Positions 8,923 to 17,819 of a stretch of 64,000 bases of DNA are shown piece after piece. The notes beneath the pieces were generated by a model. The model was not told the DNA's origin. It saw only the letters and a list, made by a program, of their open reading frames with translations, and did not search any database. Position 1 is the first letter of the stretch. Each line of letters starts with the position of its first letter. The position numbers and the translations under genes are program-made. This DNA comes from Planococcaceae bacterium Storch 2/2-2 (GTDB taxonomy: Bacteria > Bacillota > Bacilli > Bacillales_A > Planococcaceae): assembly GCA_009740415.1 (NCBI GenBank), contig WOYE01000008.1:62001-126000 (forward strand). Reading direction: 5' to 3'.

Positions 8923-9270
8923 TTACGCATTTTTCAAAATCGTTTTATTCACGACGACGTTTAAAAACGACATCATGAGCGCAACGAGTAAAGCCGATCC
9001 AAATCCATTAATGTGGAACCCAGCTCCCGTTACTTTGTTTACGAGTAGTAACATTACCGCGTTTAAAATGAATGAAAACATACCGAGTGTTAAAATGTTA
9101 ATCGGCAACGTTAAAATGAATAAAAATGGACGAATTAAAATGTTAGCGATCGACAAGACGAAGCTCGCTACGAGTGCTGCTCCGAAATCTTCCACGACGA
9201 ATGTCGGGAACAACCATGAAATGATCATGAAAAAGAGCGCATTTAAAATAATACTATTGATCCAACGCAT
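8923..9270 (-). CDS. yvlD: Four-helix membrane protein, YvlD/phage holin IV family
   Basis: 115-residue very hydrophobic protein with four transmembrane segments, matching the YvlD family (mycobacterial 4TM phage holin superfamily IV). The conserved NILIRPFLFILTLPINILTLG block is present. Despite the family name this is a chromosomal membrane protein with no nearby phage genes. In B. subtilis yvlD belongs to an envelope-stress operon. ATG at 9270 is preferred over the GTG at 9273 because GAGGGG is then five bases away. The start lies next to the stop of the upstream peptidase gene, so the two form an operon. Confidence 0.85.
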   Translation of the reverse strand: MRWINSIILNALFFMIISWLFPTFVVEDFGAALVASFVLSIANILIRPFLFILTLPINILTLGMFSFILNAVMLLLVNKVTGAGFHINGFGSALLVALMMSFLNVVVNKTILKNA

Positions 9271-9272
9271 CA

Positions 9273-10361
9273 CTACCCCTCCTCTCCTTGTTCATATACC
9301 CGCTTCACGATAGAAGACACACGTTCTCCAGGCAACGTTTCAACGACCATCCCCTCCGGTTTCACTGCTGTTACAGGGTCGGCCATCAACATCGCATGAA
9401 GAACTGCTTCTTCTGTTGCTTGAACGACTCCTTCATACAAACGATCAAGTTTTTCATCGTTGATGAACGTTAACGTTTCCAACGTCTGACCAACTTGCGG
9501 CGTGTCGCGCTCATTCGCAGTAGAAAATGCTAAAAATAAGTCCCCTGAACCGTTTCCACCGACCGTCCCCGTTCTGCCGATCCCCAACGTTGCGCGTCTC
9601 GCAAGCTTTTCTAATTGCCGCGGATGAAGCGGTGCATCGGTAGCGATGATCGCGACAATCGATCCTTGATCCGCCTCACGAAACGGCTCGACCGGAAACT
9701 GACGGCCAATCGGAACGCCACAAACGGTCAACCACGGACGGCGACCGAAGTTCGACTGAACGAACACACCGACCGTATACGTTTCGCCACTCACTTGGAC
9801 GATACGAGAAGACGTTCCGCTCCCGCCCTTATATTCATACGTCATCATTCCCGTCCCGCCACCGACATTTCCTTCGGCAACCGGTCCAGATGACGCACGA
9901 TTCAATGCCTCTTCAACGTCCTCTCTCGTCACGTGCATCGCTAAAATATCGTTACAAACCCCATCATACGTTTCAGCGACGACCGGCATCGCCCACACGT
10001 GTTCGCGCTCGTACACGTCCCGATCACGTTCGATCATCCAACGTGTCACCGCATCGTGCGCAACGCCGACACCGTGTGAGTTCGTCAACACGATCGGACT
10101 CATGAAATAACCACCATCCCGAATCCAATGCGTCCCAGTCATCTCACCATTTCCGTTAAACGAATGAACCCCCGCCCAAACAGGCGTCAATAAATGATCG
10201 CGCCCTCTCGGCAAAATCGCGGTTACACCCGTTTGCATTTTTTTAGCCGGGTCGATCAACGTCGTCATCCCGACTTCTACGCCACTGACATCCGTAATCG
10301 CATTGTACGTTCCCGGCTGCCCTTCTAGCGGTAACCCCCATGCTCGTGCTCGTTTTTTCAT
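9273..10361 (-). CDS. P1-family peptidase (DmpA-like beta-aminopeptidase, S58)
   Basis: About 362-residue self-processing N-terminal-nucleophile hydrolase of the DmpA/BapA family, which cleaves short peptides with N-terminal D- or beta-amino acids. The conserved GNGSGDLFLAFST stretch contains the expected cleavage site and nucleophile Ser (residue 274 counted from the upstream ATG at 10367). The N-terminal ITDVSGVEVGMTT block is also typical. ATG at 10361 is preferred because AAGGGG lies eight bases upstream. It is the first gene of a two-gene unit with the YvlD-like gene. The natural substrate is unknown. Confidence 0.9.
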   Translation of the reverse strand: MKKRARAWGLPLEGQPGTYNAITDVSGVEVGMTTLIDPAKKMQTGVTAILPRGRDHLLTPVWAGVHSFNGNGEMTGTHWIRDGGYFMSPIVLTNSHGVGVAHDAVTRWMIERDRDVYEREHVWAMPVVAETYDGVCNDILAMHVTREDVEEALNRASSGPVAEGNVGGGTGMMTYEYKGGSGTSSRIVQVSGETYTVGVFVQSNFGRRPWLTVCGVPIGRQFPVEPFREADQGSIVAIIATDAPLHPRQLEKLARRATLGIGRTGTVGGNGSGDLFLAFSTANERDTPQVGQTLETLTFINDEKLDRLYEGVVQATEEAVLHAMLMADPVTAVKPEGMVVETLPGERVSSIVKRVYEQGEEG

Positions 10362-10436
10362 CACCATTTCCCCTTGTAGTCAAATGATTCATCCTTTGTT
10401 ATGCTTAACGAAATAACAATAAAGGATGAGACCATC

Positions 10437-11603
10437 ATGGATTTTTCACAACTGCAACAAAGCATTGAAACACTCGTAGCGAGTGACCAATTTTTACAAG
10501 CGACCATTAGTCAACCACGTATGAAATCACAACCGACGAAACGCATTCGTCTCAAACCGGTTGAACTACGTGGAACCCGTGTCATCCAATTCGAATATCA
10601 AGAAGAACGTATTCTTTCTCACGACAATATCGAACGGACCGACCTTCGCACTCCTTTAGATGACGCACTCGAAAACTTCCGCCAAATTCATCTCGAAACG
10701 ACAGAAGTGATCGTCCACGTCCAGATTTCTAAAAAATATAAAGTGTTTTATCAAACGAAACCTCAACAAGGCGCAAAACAAATCGACTTGTCGCACAACC
10801 GACAAAAAAATTATATTTTAAAAGAAGGAACCGTCTATCCTTTTCTCGTCGAACTCGACGTTCAAACATCGGACGGTCGCATCAAAGCGGCGAAACGTGC
10901 AAAGTTTCGTCAAATTAACCGATTCCTTGAAATGATCGACGATACGATTCCCCATTTACCGACGGAACGAACGATTCGGATCATCGACTTCGGATCGGGA
11001 AAATCGTATTTAACATTCGCTCTTTATCATTATCTCAAAATAGAAAAAAACCTCAACATCGAAGTGACCGGACTCGACTTGAAAAAAGAAGTGATCGAAC
11101 ATTGCCAACAGTTGTCCGATGCGCTCGCTTACGACTCACTCTCCTTTGAAGTCGGTGACATTAACGACTATGAAAGTGACTCGGTCGATATGGTCGTCAC
11201 GTTGCACGCATGTGACATCGCGACAGATATGGCACTCGCTCGTGCGGTAAAATGGGGAGCGCGCGTCATTATGAGCGTTCCATGTTGCCAACACGAATTG
11301 TTCAATCAAATCGACGCCCCTGCACTCGAACTCATTACACAACACGGGTTAATGAAAGAACGTTTCAGCGCACTCGCAACCGATACGATGCGAGCGGAAT
11401 TACTCGAGCTCGTCGGATATGACACCCAACTCGTCGAATTTATCGACTTGGAGCATACACCGAAAAACATTTTAATCCGTGCGTACCGCCACGACCGAAC
11501 CGTCGACCCGAAACGCCGCGAATCGTATGAAGCATTCCGCAACTTGCTCAATGCTAAACCGTACTTGGAAGAAGAACTCCGTCGATTCGGACAATATGAC
11601 TAA
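10437..11603 (+). CDS. SAM-dependent methyltransferase, GSTCD/Methyltransf_32-like
   Basis: 388-residue protein with a unique N-terminal half and a C-terminal Rossmann methyltransferase domain. Motif I IDFGSGKSYLTF is near residues 183-194, with LHACDIATD at about 256 and VPCCQHE at about 281. The last two are the signature of the family that includes GSTCD and TRM13-like proteins, suggesting RNA as substrate, though this is unproven. ATG at 10437 (MDFSQLQQ) is chosen because AAGGATGAG precedes it. The 12-codon upstream extension lacks a site. It is monocistronic with its own terminator. Confidence 0.85.
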   Translation: MDFSQLQQSIETLVASDQFLQATISQPRMKSQPTKRIRLKPVELRGTRVIQFEYQEERILSHDNIERTDLRTPLDDALENFRQIHLETTEVIVHVQISKKYKVFYQTKPQQGAKQIDLSHNRQKNYILKEGTVYPFLVELDVQTSDGRIKAAKRAKFRQINRFLEMIDDTIPHLPTERTIRIIDFGSGKSYLTFALYHYLKIEKNLNIEVTGLDLKKEVIEHCQQLSDALAYDSLSFEVGDINDYESDSVDMVVTLHACDIATDMALARAVKWGARVIMSVPCCQHELFNQIDAPALELITQHGLMKERFSALATDTMRAELLELVGYDTQLVEFIDLEHTPKNILIRAYRHDRTVDPKRRESYEAFRNLLNAKPYLEEELRRFGQYD

Positions 11604-11605
11604 AC

Positions 11606-11646
11606 GAAACGAATGCTCAAAAAAATGAGCATTCGTTTCTTTTTTC
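11606..11646 (+). terminator. Rho-independent terminator
   Basis: AAACGAATGCTCA and TGAGCATTCGTTT pair around an A-rich loop, followed by a T run. Confidence 0.92.
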
Positions 11647-11722
11647 CTAGTTAACGACAGTAAAAAGAGGGAATGGACAACTACTGAAAGAAAACGCTTA
11701 CATATTTGAAAGGGTGATCATT

Positions 11723-13114
11723 ATGAACATACTCAATTGGCTCGTCGGTCCAGCGAACGATTTCATCTGGACGTACGTATTAATCGGTGCACTGTTACTA
11801 TTAGGTTTATATTTCACGATCCGAACGAACTTCGTCCAAGTTCGACTGTTCCGCGAAATGTTCCGGCTCATCGTCGAGAAAAAAGACGATCACAACGACG
11901 GGGTATCTCCGTTCCAAGCATTTACGATTAGCGCGGCTTCCCGTGTCGGTACAGGAAACGTAGCCGGTGTCGCTCTTGCGATCGGGATCGGTGGCCCTGG
12001 TGCCGTCTTCTGGATGTGGGTCATCGCACTCATCGGAATGGCGACTGCCTTCATTGAAAGTACGCTCGCTCAAGTGTACAAAGTGAAAGACGGAAACGCC
12101 TTCCGAGGCGGTCCAGCCTACTACATGGAAAAAGCACTCGGCTGGCGAAAGCTCGGCATCATCTTCGCCATTTTACTCACATTATCATTCGGCTTCATTT
12201 TCAATGCCGTCCAGTCGAACACGATCAGCCAATCGTTCCATGACGTCTTCGGCTTACCGACATGGTCGATCGGTGTAGGACTCGTCGTCTTAACAGCGAT
12301 CATCGTATTCGGTGGCGTCCATCGAATCGTTAAAGTGACACAGTTTATCGTGCCGATCATGGCGACATTTTACATCGGCATCGCCTTATTCATCGTCGCA
12401 ATCAACATTACCGAAGTCCCCGCGATGTTTGCACTCATCGTCAAACACGCTTTCGGTCTCGAACAGTTCGTCGGTGGTGGAATCGGCGCAGCACTCATGC
12501 AAGGGGTACGTCGAGGTCTCTTCTCGAACGAAGCCGGAATGGGTAGCGTACCGAACGCAGCGGCAACCGCAAGTGTCTCCCACCCTGCTAAACAAGGACT
12601 CGTTCAAAGTCTCGGCGTCTTTTTCGACACGATCGTCGTCTGTAGCGCGACAGCCTTCATTATTTTGTTGTCAGGCCTTTACACGAATGCAGGAAACGAC
12701 GGCATTTTACTCACACAAGCTGCAATGGAAATGCAAGTCGGCTCATGGGCACCGTATTTCGTCGCTGTTGCGATTATGTTCTTCGCATTCAGTTCAATCA
12801 TCGGAAACTACTACTACGGTGAAACGAACATTGAATTCATCAACGGTCATAAAAGCTGGATGACGCTCTATCGTCTCCTCGTTCTCGCGATGGTCATGTT
12901 CGGTGCACTCGCAAAAGTCGAACTCGTCTGGAACATGGCGGACTTCTTCATGGGACTCATGGCCGTCATTAACTTACTCGTCATCGCACTTCTCGGCAAC
13001 ATCGCCTTCAAAGTGCTCGACGACTTTACCGTCCAACGAAAACAAGGACTCAACCCGACCTTTAAAGCGAGTTCCATCCCAGAGCTAAAAAATACGGAAT
13101 GTTGGAAAGACTAA
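11723..13114 (+). CDS. Sodium:alanine (glycine) symporter, AGCS family
   Basis: 463-residue multi-pass membrane transporter importing alanine or glycine with Na+. Family signatures are VGTGNVAGVA (Na+/substrate site) and GLFSNEAGMGSVPNAAATA. About 11 hydrophobic helices are visible. ATG at 11723 follows AAAGGGTGATC at normal spacing. The in-frame GTG at 11714 lies inside that ribosome site. It is monocistronic with terminators on both sides. The amino acid specificity cannot be fixed from sequence. Confidence 0.94.
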   Translation: MNILNWLVGPANDFIWTYVLIGALLLLGLYFTIRTNFVQVRLFREMFRLIVEKKDDHNDGVSPFQAFTISAASRVGTGNVAGVALAIGIGGPGAVFWMWVIALIGMATAFIESTLAQVYKVKDGNAFRGGPAYYMEKALGWRKLGIIFAILLTLSFGFIFNAVQSNTISQSFHDVFGLPTWSIGVGLVVLTAIIVFGGVHRIVKVTQFIVPIMATFYIGIALFIVAINITEVPAMFALIVKHAFGLEQFVGGGIGAALMQGVRRGLFSNEAGMGSVPNAAATASVSHPAKQGLVQSLGVFFDTIVVCSATAFIILLSGLYTNAGNDGILLTQAAMEMQVGSWAPYFVAVAIMFFAFSSIIGNYYYGETNIEFINGHKSWMTLYRLLVLAMVMFGALAKVELVWNMADFFMGLMAVINLLVIALLGNIAFKVLDDFTVQRKQGLNPTFKASSIPELKNTECWKD

Positions 13115-13120
13115 TGAATG

Positions 13121-13154
13121 AAAAGCTATGTAGCTCGTCTACATAGCTTTTTTT
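13121..13154 (+). terminator. Rho-independent terminator
   Basis: AAAAGCTATGTAG and CTACATAGCTTTT pair around a short loop, followed by a T run. Confidence 0.92.
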
Positions 13155-13247
13155 GTGCTATACAATTTTTGTTGTTTTATGGAACATACATCCAATTTAT
13201 CCAGAAGGAATGATATGATAAGACGAGATCAAAAGGAGGTTAAACCA

Positions 13248-14096
13248 ATGACTCAATTTTGTAAAGAATGTGGAGAACCGATTGAAGCGCCGACTCGCTT
13301 TTGTACATCGTGTGGAGCGATTATAGAACAGCAAAAAGGACTCGTTCCAGCAAAACCGACACAATCGGAACCGATTAAACAGCACGAACAACAAACGGAA
13401 CGAACGAAGGAGGCAACGAACGACATGCCTGCCGTCCCTACCGCTGAGCCGAGCCGTACGAAACAAACGAGCGAACCGCTTCAAACGAAACAACGTTCGA
13501 ACAAAAAAGGAAGTAAAATCGCAATCATTCTTTCCCTCATCGTCGTAATCGTACTCGGTGGAAGCTACGCCGCATTACATACGATGACCGCACCGAATAA
13601 AAAAATAAGTGCATTTACTGAAGCGTTAACAAACAAAGACGATCAATTGTTTTCACTCGTCGTCTTTCCGGAACAAACGTTTTACGACAAGACACAATTT
13701 TTCAAAGAACTGGACGACGTCGTAGATGTTAAAAAGCTACAACCGAAAATGGAAAAAGCAGCAAAACAAGCACTCGAAACGAACACTTCGATCACCGTAG
13801 TCACCGAGGACGATGTGCCATTCGTCCGCATCGTTCCAACGACCGATTACGCACTGTTTAATACGATCGACATGGAACTCGCGACGACGAAACTAGAGCT
13901 GACGACGAACGAAAAGAAAACGAAAATCCAACTCGGCTCAGACTCGGTTGCGATTAGTTCAAAACCAGTCATCATCGGACGATTCGTACGCGGAACGTAC
14001 AACATCCCCGTCACGATCGACGGCAAAACGAGTGAACCGTTATCCGTTCAAGTAACAGGAAAAGAACGCCTGCAACAAGAAACGATTGCAAAATAA
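13248..14096 (+). CDS. Zinc-ribbon single-pass membrane protein, TcaA/YvbJ-like
   Basis: 282-residue protein: a zinc ribbon with C5, C8, C19 and C22, a low-complexity Gln/Thr/Lys/Glu linker, one transmembrane helix at about 90-110 and an extracytoplasmic C-terminal domain. This layout matches TcaA/YvbJ-type envelope proteins. ATG at 13248 is set by a strong AAGGAGG site. It is followed 16 bp later by a second zinc-ribbon membrane protein, so the pair forms an operon. A role in envelope stress is inferred from the family. Confidence 0.8.
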   Translation: MTQFCKECGEPIEAPTRFCTSCGAIIEQQKGLVPAKPTQSEPIKQHEQQTERTKEATNDMPAVPTAEPSRTKQTSEPLQTKQRSNKKGSKIAIILSLIVVIVLGGSYAALHTMTAPNKKISAFTEALTNKDDQLFSLVVFPEQTFYDKTQFFKELDDVVDVKKLQPKMEKAAKQALETNTSITVVTEDDVPFVRIVPTTDYALFNTIDMELATTKLELTTNEKKTKIQLGSDSVAISSKPVIIGRFVRGTYNIPVTIDGKTSEPLSVQVTGKERLQQETIAK

Positions 14097-14112
14097 ACGA
14101 GGAGGCAACCCA

Positions 14113-15135
14113 TTGATCATTTGTCCAAAGTGCGGACACGAACAAGAAGGTGGCAAATTTTGTGGCTCATGCGGTACAACGATGAACGAGCAAACGAAAC
14201 CATCTCTAAACGAGCGTGATTCCGTAGCATACGAAGAACAAACGAACGAAGAACGAGTAGAAGAAACAGTCGAAACAGAGGCCGGAACCGATGAACGAAT
14301 CGAAACAATCGAAGAAAGAGAAACGTTCGAAGCGCCTGAAGAAACGGTCATCGAAGAAACAGAAACGATCGGAGAAATGGAAGACGAAGGAGAGAACGAA
14401 CGCCTAGCTGCCGAAGCGGCTCAACTTCGCCAAAAGCTAGAACAACTGCAACGAGAAAGAGAGCAGTTTAAGCTGACAGAAGAACAACTCGAAAGAATCG
14501 AACAAACCCAGCGGGTACTAAAAGAAAATGGGAAGACATTTTTCTCTTTTTACAAACGTGCGTTGACAAAACCGTCCAACTTATTAAAAGAAACGGACAT
14601 CCGATTAAGCAGCTCACTCCTTCTACTATTCGTCTTAGGACATGCGCTACTCATCGGAACGATGTTGTCGAAAATTCCGTTCTCCAACAAAGCAGGTGTA
14701 TTCTTTACAGGATTTGGCTACACAGCCTTTTACATCGGACTCACGCTCATCATCGGACCGTTCGTCCACTGGCTCTTTACTAAAATGTACGGCATCCCGA
14801 AAACGTTCAAATCCGTACTTCATGCGTACGGCACCTTTTATGCAATACCAGCGACGCTATCCGTCGTATCGTTCATCGGCATCACCATCTTTACCGAAAA
14901 CAGTGGATTTTTCATGTTCATCTTAACTTTGTCATTCGCAACGGCTGCCGCACTACCATTTTTCCTAATGATACGCGAACTATGGGAAGGTCACCTAAAC
15001 AAACAAATCCGCCTCGACCCGTGGATCAGCTACCTCCTCTGGACCGTAGGCCTCTCCATCGCCTACTCCTTCACCTTCGCCATCATCATGGAAAACTTCT
15101 TCAACCAAGTCATGCGCGAAATCAACTTCTTTTAA
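14113..15135 (+). CDS. Zinc-ribbon multi-pass membrane protein
   Basis: 340-residue protein of unknown function. It has an N-terminal zinc ribbon (C4, C7, C17, C20), a strongly acidic Glu/Thr-rich region, a charged coiled coil (about 95-145), and a C-terminal half with about five transmembrane helices that resembles Yip1/DUF-type integral membrane domains. The TTG start at 14113 is chosen because GAGGAGG lies seven bases upstream. It is the second gene of a two-gene operon with the TcaA-like protein and has its own terminator. Both partners link a cytosolic zinc ribbon to the membrane. Confidence 0.75.
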   Translation: MIICPKCGHEQEGGKFCGSCGTTMNEQTKPSLNERDSVAYEEQTNEERVEETVETEAGTDERIETIEERETFEAPEETVIEETETIGEMEDEGENERLAAEAAQLRQKLEQLQREREQFKLTEEQLERIEQTQRVLKENGKTFFSFYKRALTKPSNLLKETDIRLSSSLLLLFVLGHALLIGTMLSKIPFSNKAGVFFTGFGYTAFYIGLTLIIGPFVHWLFTKMYGIPKTFKSVLHAYGTFYAIPATLSVVSFIGITIFTENSGFFMFILTLSFATAAALPFFLMIRELWEGHLNKQIRLDPWISYLLWTVGLSIAYSFTFAIIMENFFNQVMREINFF

Positions 15136-15137
15136 AA

Positions 15138-15185
15138 CAAAAACACGTCACCTTAACGACTCCTCGTTAAAGCGACGTGTTTTCT
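15138..15185 (+). terminator. Rho-independent terminator
   Basis: A long stem: AAAACACGTC with GACGTGTTTT outside, and TTAACGA with TCGTTAA inside. Confidence 0.88.
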
Positions 15186-15257
15186 CTTATCCTTTAAGAA
15201 AATGTACAAACACAAGGTACTGTATCATTTTATTCTTTCGAAAGAAGCTTCAATAAC

Positions 15258-16022
15258 TTACGCTCGATATCCTCCGTCAACAGGTAAATTTACTCCTGTT
15301 ATATAAACAGATTCATCTGAGGCTAAAAATAGAGCAGCATTCGCCACATCCTCTGCATGAGCAAAGCGACCTAATGGGACTCGAGTTAAAACTTTCTTTG
15401 CATTCTCTTCTAAATCATCATCTTCATCTCTAGCTAAAAACTCTTTAAGCATAGGAGTCTCTGTAAATCCTGGACAAACGCTGTTCACTCTGATTTTATG
15501 CTCTCCTAAATTCATAGCGAGCGCTCTCACCATATTACTTACTCCGCCTTTCGCTGCAGAATAGACGGGACTGAAATAAGAACCAACTAATCCTGAAATT
15601 GAAGATGTAAATATGACAGATGCTCCATTCTGTTTAAGTGCTGGTAAAAGTAACTTCGTTAAAAAGAAACCACTTTTTATATTTAAATCTAGTGCGAAAT
15701 CAAATGGATGTTCTTCCACATCTTCTACGCCACCCGGCCCTGGGATTCCTGCATGATTCCATAAAATATCGACAGTAGGAGAGACTTTCATAATTTCTTC
15801 GGCAAGACTCTCTATTTGACGAACAGATGATAAATCAACTTTATAAAAGTATGATTCACCACCATTTCTCTCAATCTCTTCCTTCACTTCAATACCTGCT
15901 TCTTCATTAATATCCACGATATGAACAATTGCTCCTTCTTGCGCAAAACGAAGAGCTCCCGCCTTTCCCATTCCTGAAGCTCCAGCTGTAATTACTGCTA
16001 CTTTTTTATCTAATCTCATCAT
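15258..16022 (-). CDS. Short-chain dehydrogenase/reductase linked to the TRAP transporter
   Basis: About 254-residue classical SDR using NAD(P). The cofactor motif TAGASGMG is at 12-19, NHAG at 89-92, the catalytic Ser near 141, and YSAAK with Y154 and K158, then PGF after strand six. ATG at 16022 has GGGA eight bases upstream. It starts 14 bp after the TRAP large permease gene, so it is the last gene of the dctP-dctQ-dctM-SDR operon. It probably oxidises the imported hydroxy acid or sugar acid. The substrate is not identifiable. Codon use is AT-richer than in the flanking genes. Confidence 0.88.
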   Translation of the reverse strand: MMRLDKKVAVITAGASGMGKAGALRFAQEGAIVHIVDINEEAGIEVKEEIERNGGESYFYKVDLSSVRQIESLAEEIMKVSPTVDILWNHAGIPGPGGVEDVEEHPFDFALDLNIKSGFFLTKLLLPALKQNGASVIFTSSISGLVGSYFSPVYSAAKGGVSNMVRALAMNLGEHKIRVNSVCPGFTETPMLKEFLARDEDDDLEENAKKVLTRVPLGRFAHAEDVANAALFLASDESVYITGVNLPVDGGYRA

Positions 16023-16036
16023 TAACCATTCCCTTC

Positions 16037-17302
16037 TTATAATAAAGCGGTACTTAACCATGGAACATATAACAATATTAATGTTGCAATGATCAAAGCT
16101 ACTAAATACGGTAATGTTCCCCGAATCACAACACTAATCGGCTCTTTAAAATGTCCACTTACTACGAACAGACTCAAACCAACGGGCGGTGTAATTTGAG
16201 AAATCATCATACAAGCGATTGTTAAAATACCGAAATGGATTGGATCGTACCCTAATGCTAATACAGCAGGATATAAAATCGGTATTGTAATGTATAAAAT
16301 AGGTACGGCATCTAAAAACATACCAAACACTAAAAACAATCCTAAAATCAATAACATGACAGCTCCAGCTGGTAGTGATATTTGAGAAACGTACTCCGTT
16401 ATTTGTTGTGGAACTCTAGCGTATGTAAGTGCTGTAGAGAACAAAGTTGCTCCTCCTAATAAAAGATAAATGACAGTCGTTGTCACTACCGTCCCATACA
16501 CGCTGACCTTCAAGTTTTCAACAGTAAACTTATCTCGATTAAAAATAAAGCTGATAAGCAATACGTATACGACAGATACAGCCGCAGCCTCAGTAGGTGT
16601 GAATAACCCTTTATAAATACCTCCTAGAACTAAAACAGGCATCAATAAAGATGGAAGCGCTTCCATAAAAGATTTAAAAACTTCTTTTGTACTGCTTTTA
16701 GGTTTCCGTTGTTTCTCATCTTTTAAACTTACAATAATAGATGTGATAATGAGTACAACAGCGATGAAAATTCCCGGTATAATACCGGCTAAGAATAGTT
16801 CACTAACATCGATTTGAACCATTGCAGCGTAGATAATCATATAAATACTAGGTGGAATCATCTGTCCCAAAGTTCCTGCTGAAGCAACCACTCCCATACT
16901 ATTCTGTTTGGAATAGCCTAGCTTTACCATCTGCGGAATCATCATCGATCCAACCGCAACTACTGTAGCAGTTGCCGATCCTGAAAGTGCTCCGAAAATA
17001 GTAGCAGTCACAATTGCTGCTGCTGGCATCCCACCTGGTAAATGACCGATTGCATTATTTACAAAGAAAATCATTCGGTTAGCTGTACCTAAATGAGTCA
17101 TTAAGTTACCAGCTAATAAGAAATACGGTATCGCAAGTAAAATCCATTTATCTGTCGCAATTAAAAATTGCGATATAATTGCTTCTAATGGTAACTCTAG
17201 AAAGACAAATGCTAGAATTCCACCACTCAGCCCTAACGAAAGCCAAACTGGTGATCCTAATATTAACAAAATAAAAAATATCGCTAAACCTATCCACAAC
17301 AT
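16037..17302 (-). CDS. dctM: TRAP transporter large permease, DctM family
   Basis: 421-residue integral membrane subunit with about 12 helices that forms the ion-coupled transport channel of a TRAP system. Recognisable blocks include GSATATVVAVG and the C-terminal ITPPVGLSLFV. ATG at 17302 is set by GGAGGAG at eight-base spacing. It follows the small permease by 24 bp. With the DctP-like lipoprotein and DctQ it imports an organic acid using Na+ or H+. Confidence 0.93.
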   Translation of the reverse strand: MLWIGLAIFFILLILGSPVWLSLGLSGGILAFVFLELPLEAIISQFLIATDKWILLAIPYFLLAGNLMTHLGTANRMIFFVNNAIGHLPGGMPAAAIVTATIFGALSGSATATVVAVGSMMIPQMVKLGYSKQNSMGVVASAGTLGQMIPPSIYMIIYAAMVQIDVSELFLAGIIPGIFIAVVLIITSIIVSLKDEKQRKPKSSTKEVFKSFMEALPSLLMPVLVLGGIYKGLFTPTEAAAVSVVYVLLISFIFNRDKFTVENLKVSVYGTVVTTTVIYLLLGGATLFSTALTYARVPQQITEYVSQISLPAGAVMLLILGLFLVFGMFLDAVPILYITIPILYPAVLALGYDPIHFGILTIACMMISQITPPVGLSLFVVSGHFKEPISVVIRGTLPYLVALIIATLILLYVPWLSTALL

Positions 17303-17326
17303 ATAGACCACTCCTCCATGGCTTTG

Positions 17327-17818
17327 TTATTCCTTAATTAAATGCACTCCTTTTAAAATTTCCATGAATGTATAAAGAATACTTAAAGCCATTCCGATAA
17401 CGATAGCAAATGCGGGAACTACCATTAACATTTCGCCTGAAAGCGTATGAAGTTTCATTTGATAAATGGAATAAAACCATTTCACGCTCGCATAACTTAA
17501 CACACATAAAGATAAGAATAGAACGACATTTAAAATTGTATTTTTCATATACCCTGACTTCCCTGTTAACTTTTCATCTAAAAATGCCATTTTAATATGT
17601 TCATCTTTTTTTATAAGAGGTCCCATATAAATGAATACGGCATAAACGATCGCATAACGGCAAATTTCCTCAAGAATCTGATACGATACGCCAAACTGAT
17701 AACGGAGTATAACTCCTACAAAAGCTAAAATGACACTTACTAGCAACGCAGTGACGGCTAAAAACGTTAAAATCTTATCCAATGTTTCTGTTTTTTTATC
17801 AATCGATTGAACATCCAT
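17327..17818 (-). CDS. dctQ: TRAP transporter small permease, DctQ family
   Basis: 163-residue protein with four transmembrane segments. The DctQ signature region includes ILEEICRYAIVYAVFIYMGP and the KKDEHIKM loop. ATG at 17818 follows AAGGAGGCG. The gene starts directly at the stop of dctP, so translation is coupled. It is the accessory membrane subunit partnering DctM. Confidence 0.92.
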   Translation of the reverse strand: MDVQSIDKKTETLDKILTFLAVTALLVSVILAFVGVILRYQFGVSYQILEEICRYAIVYAVFIYMGPLIKKDEHIKMAFLDEKLTGKSGYMKNTILNVVLFLSLCVLSYASVKWFYSIYQMKLHTLSGEMLMVVPAFAIVIGMALSILYTFMEILKGVHLIKE

Positions 17819-17819
17819 T

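Noticed and set aside
8923-9270. Phage holin, hence a prophage remnant
   Set aside because: The holin IV name is only a superfamily label. The gene matches chromosomal YvlD and no phage genes are near.
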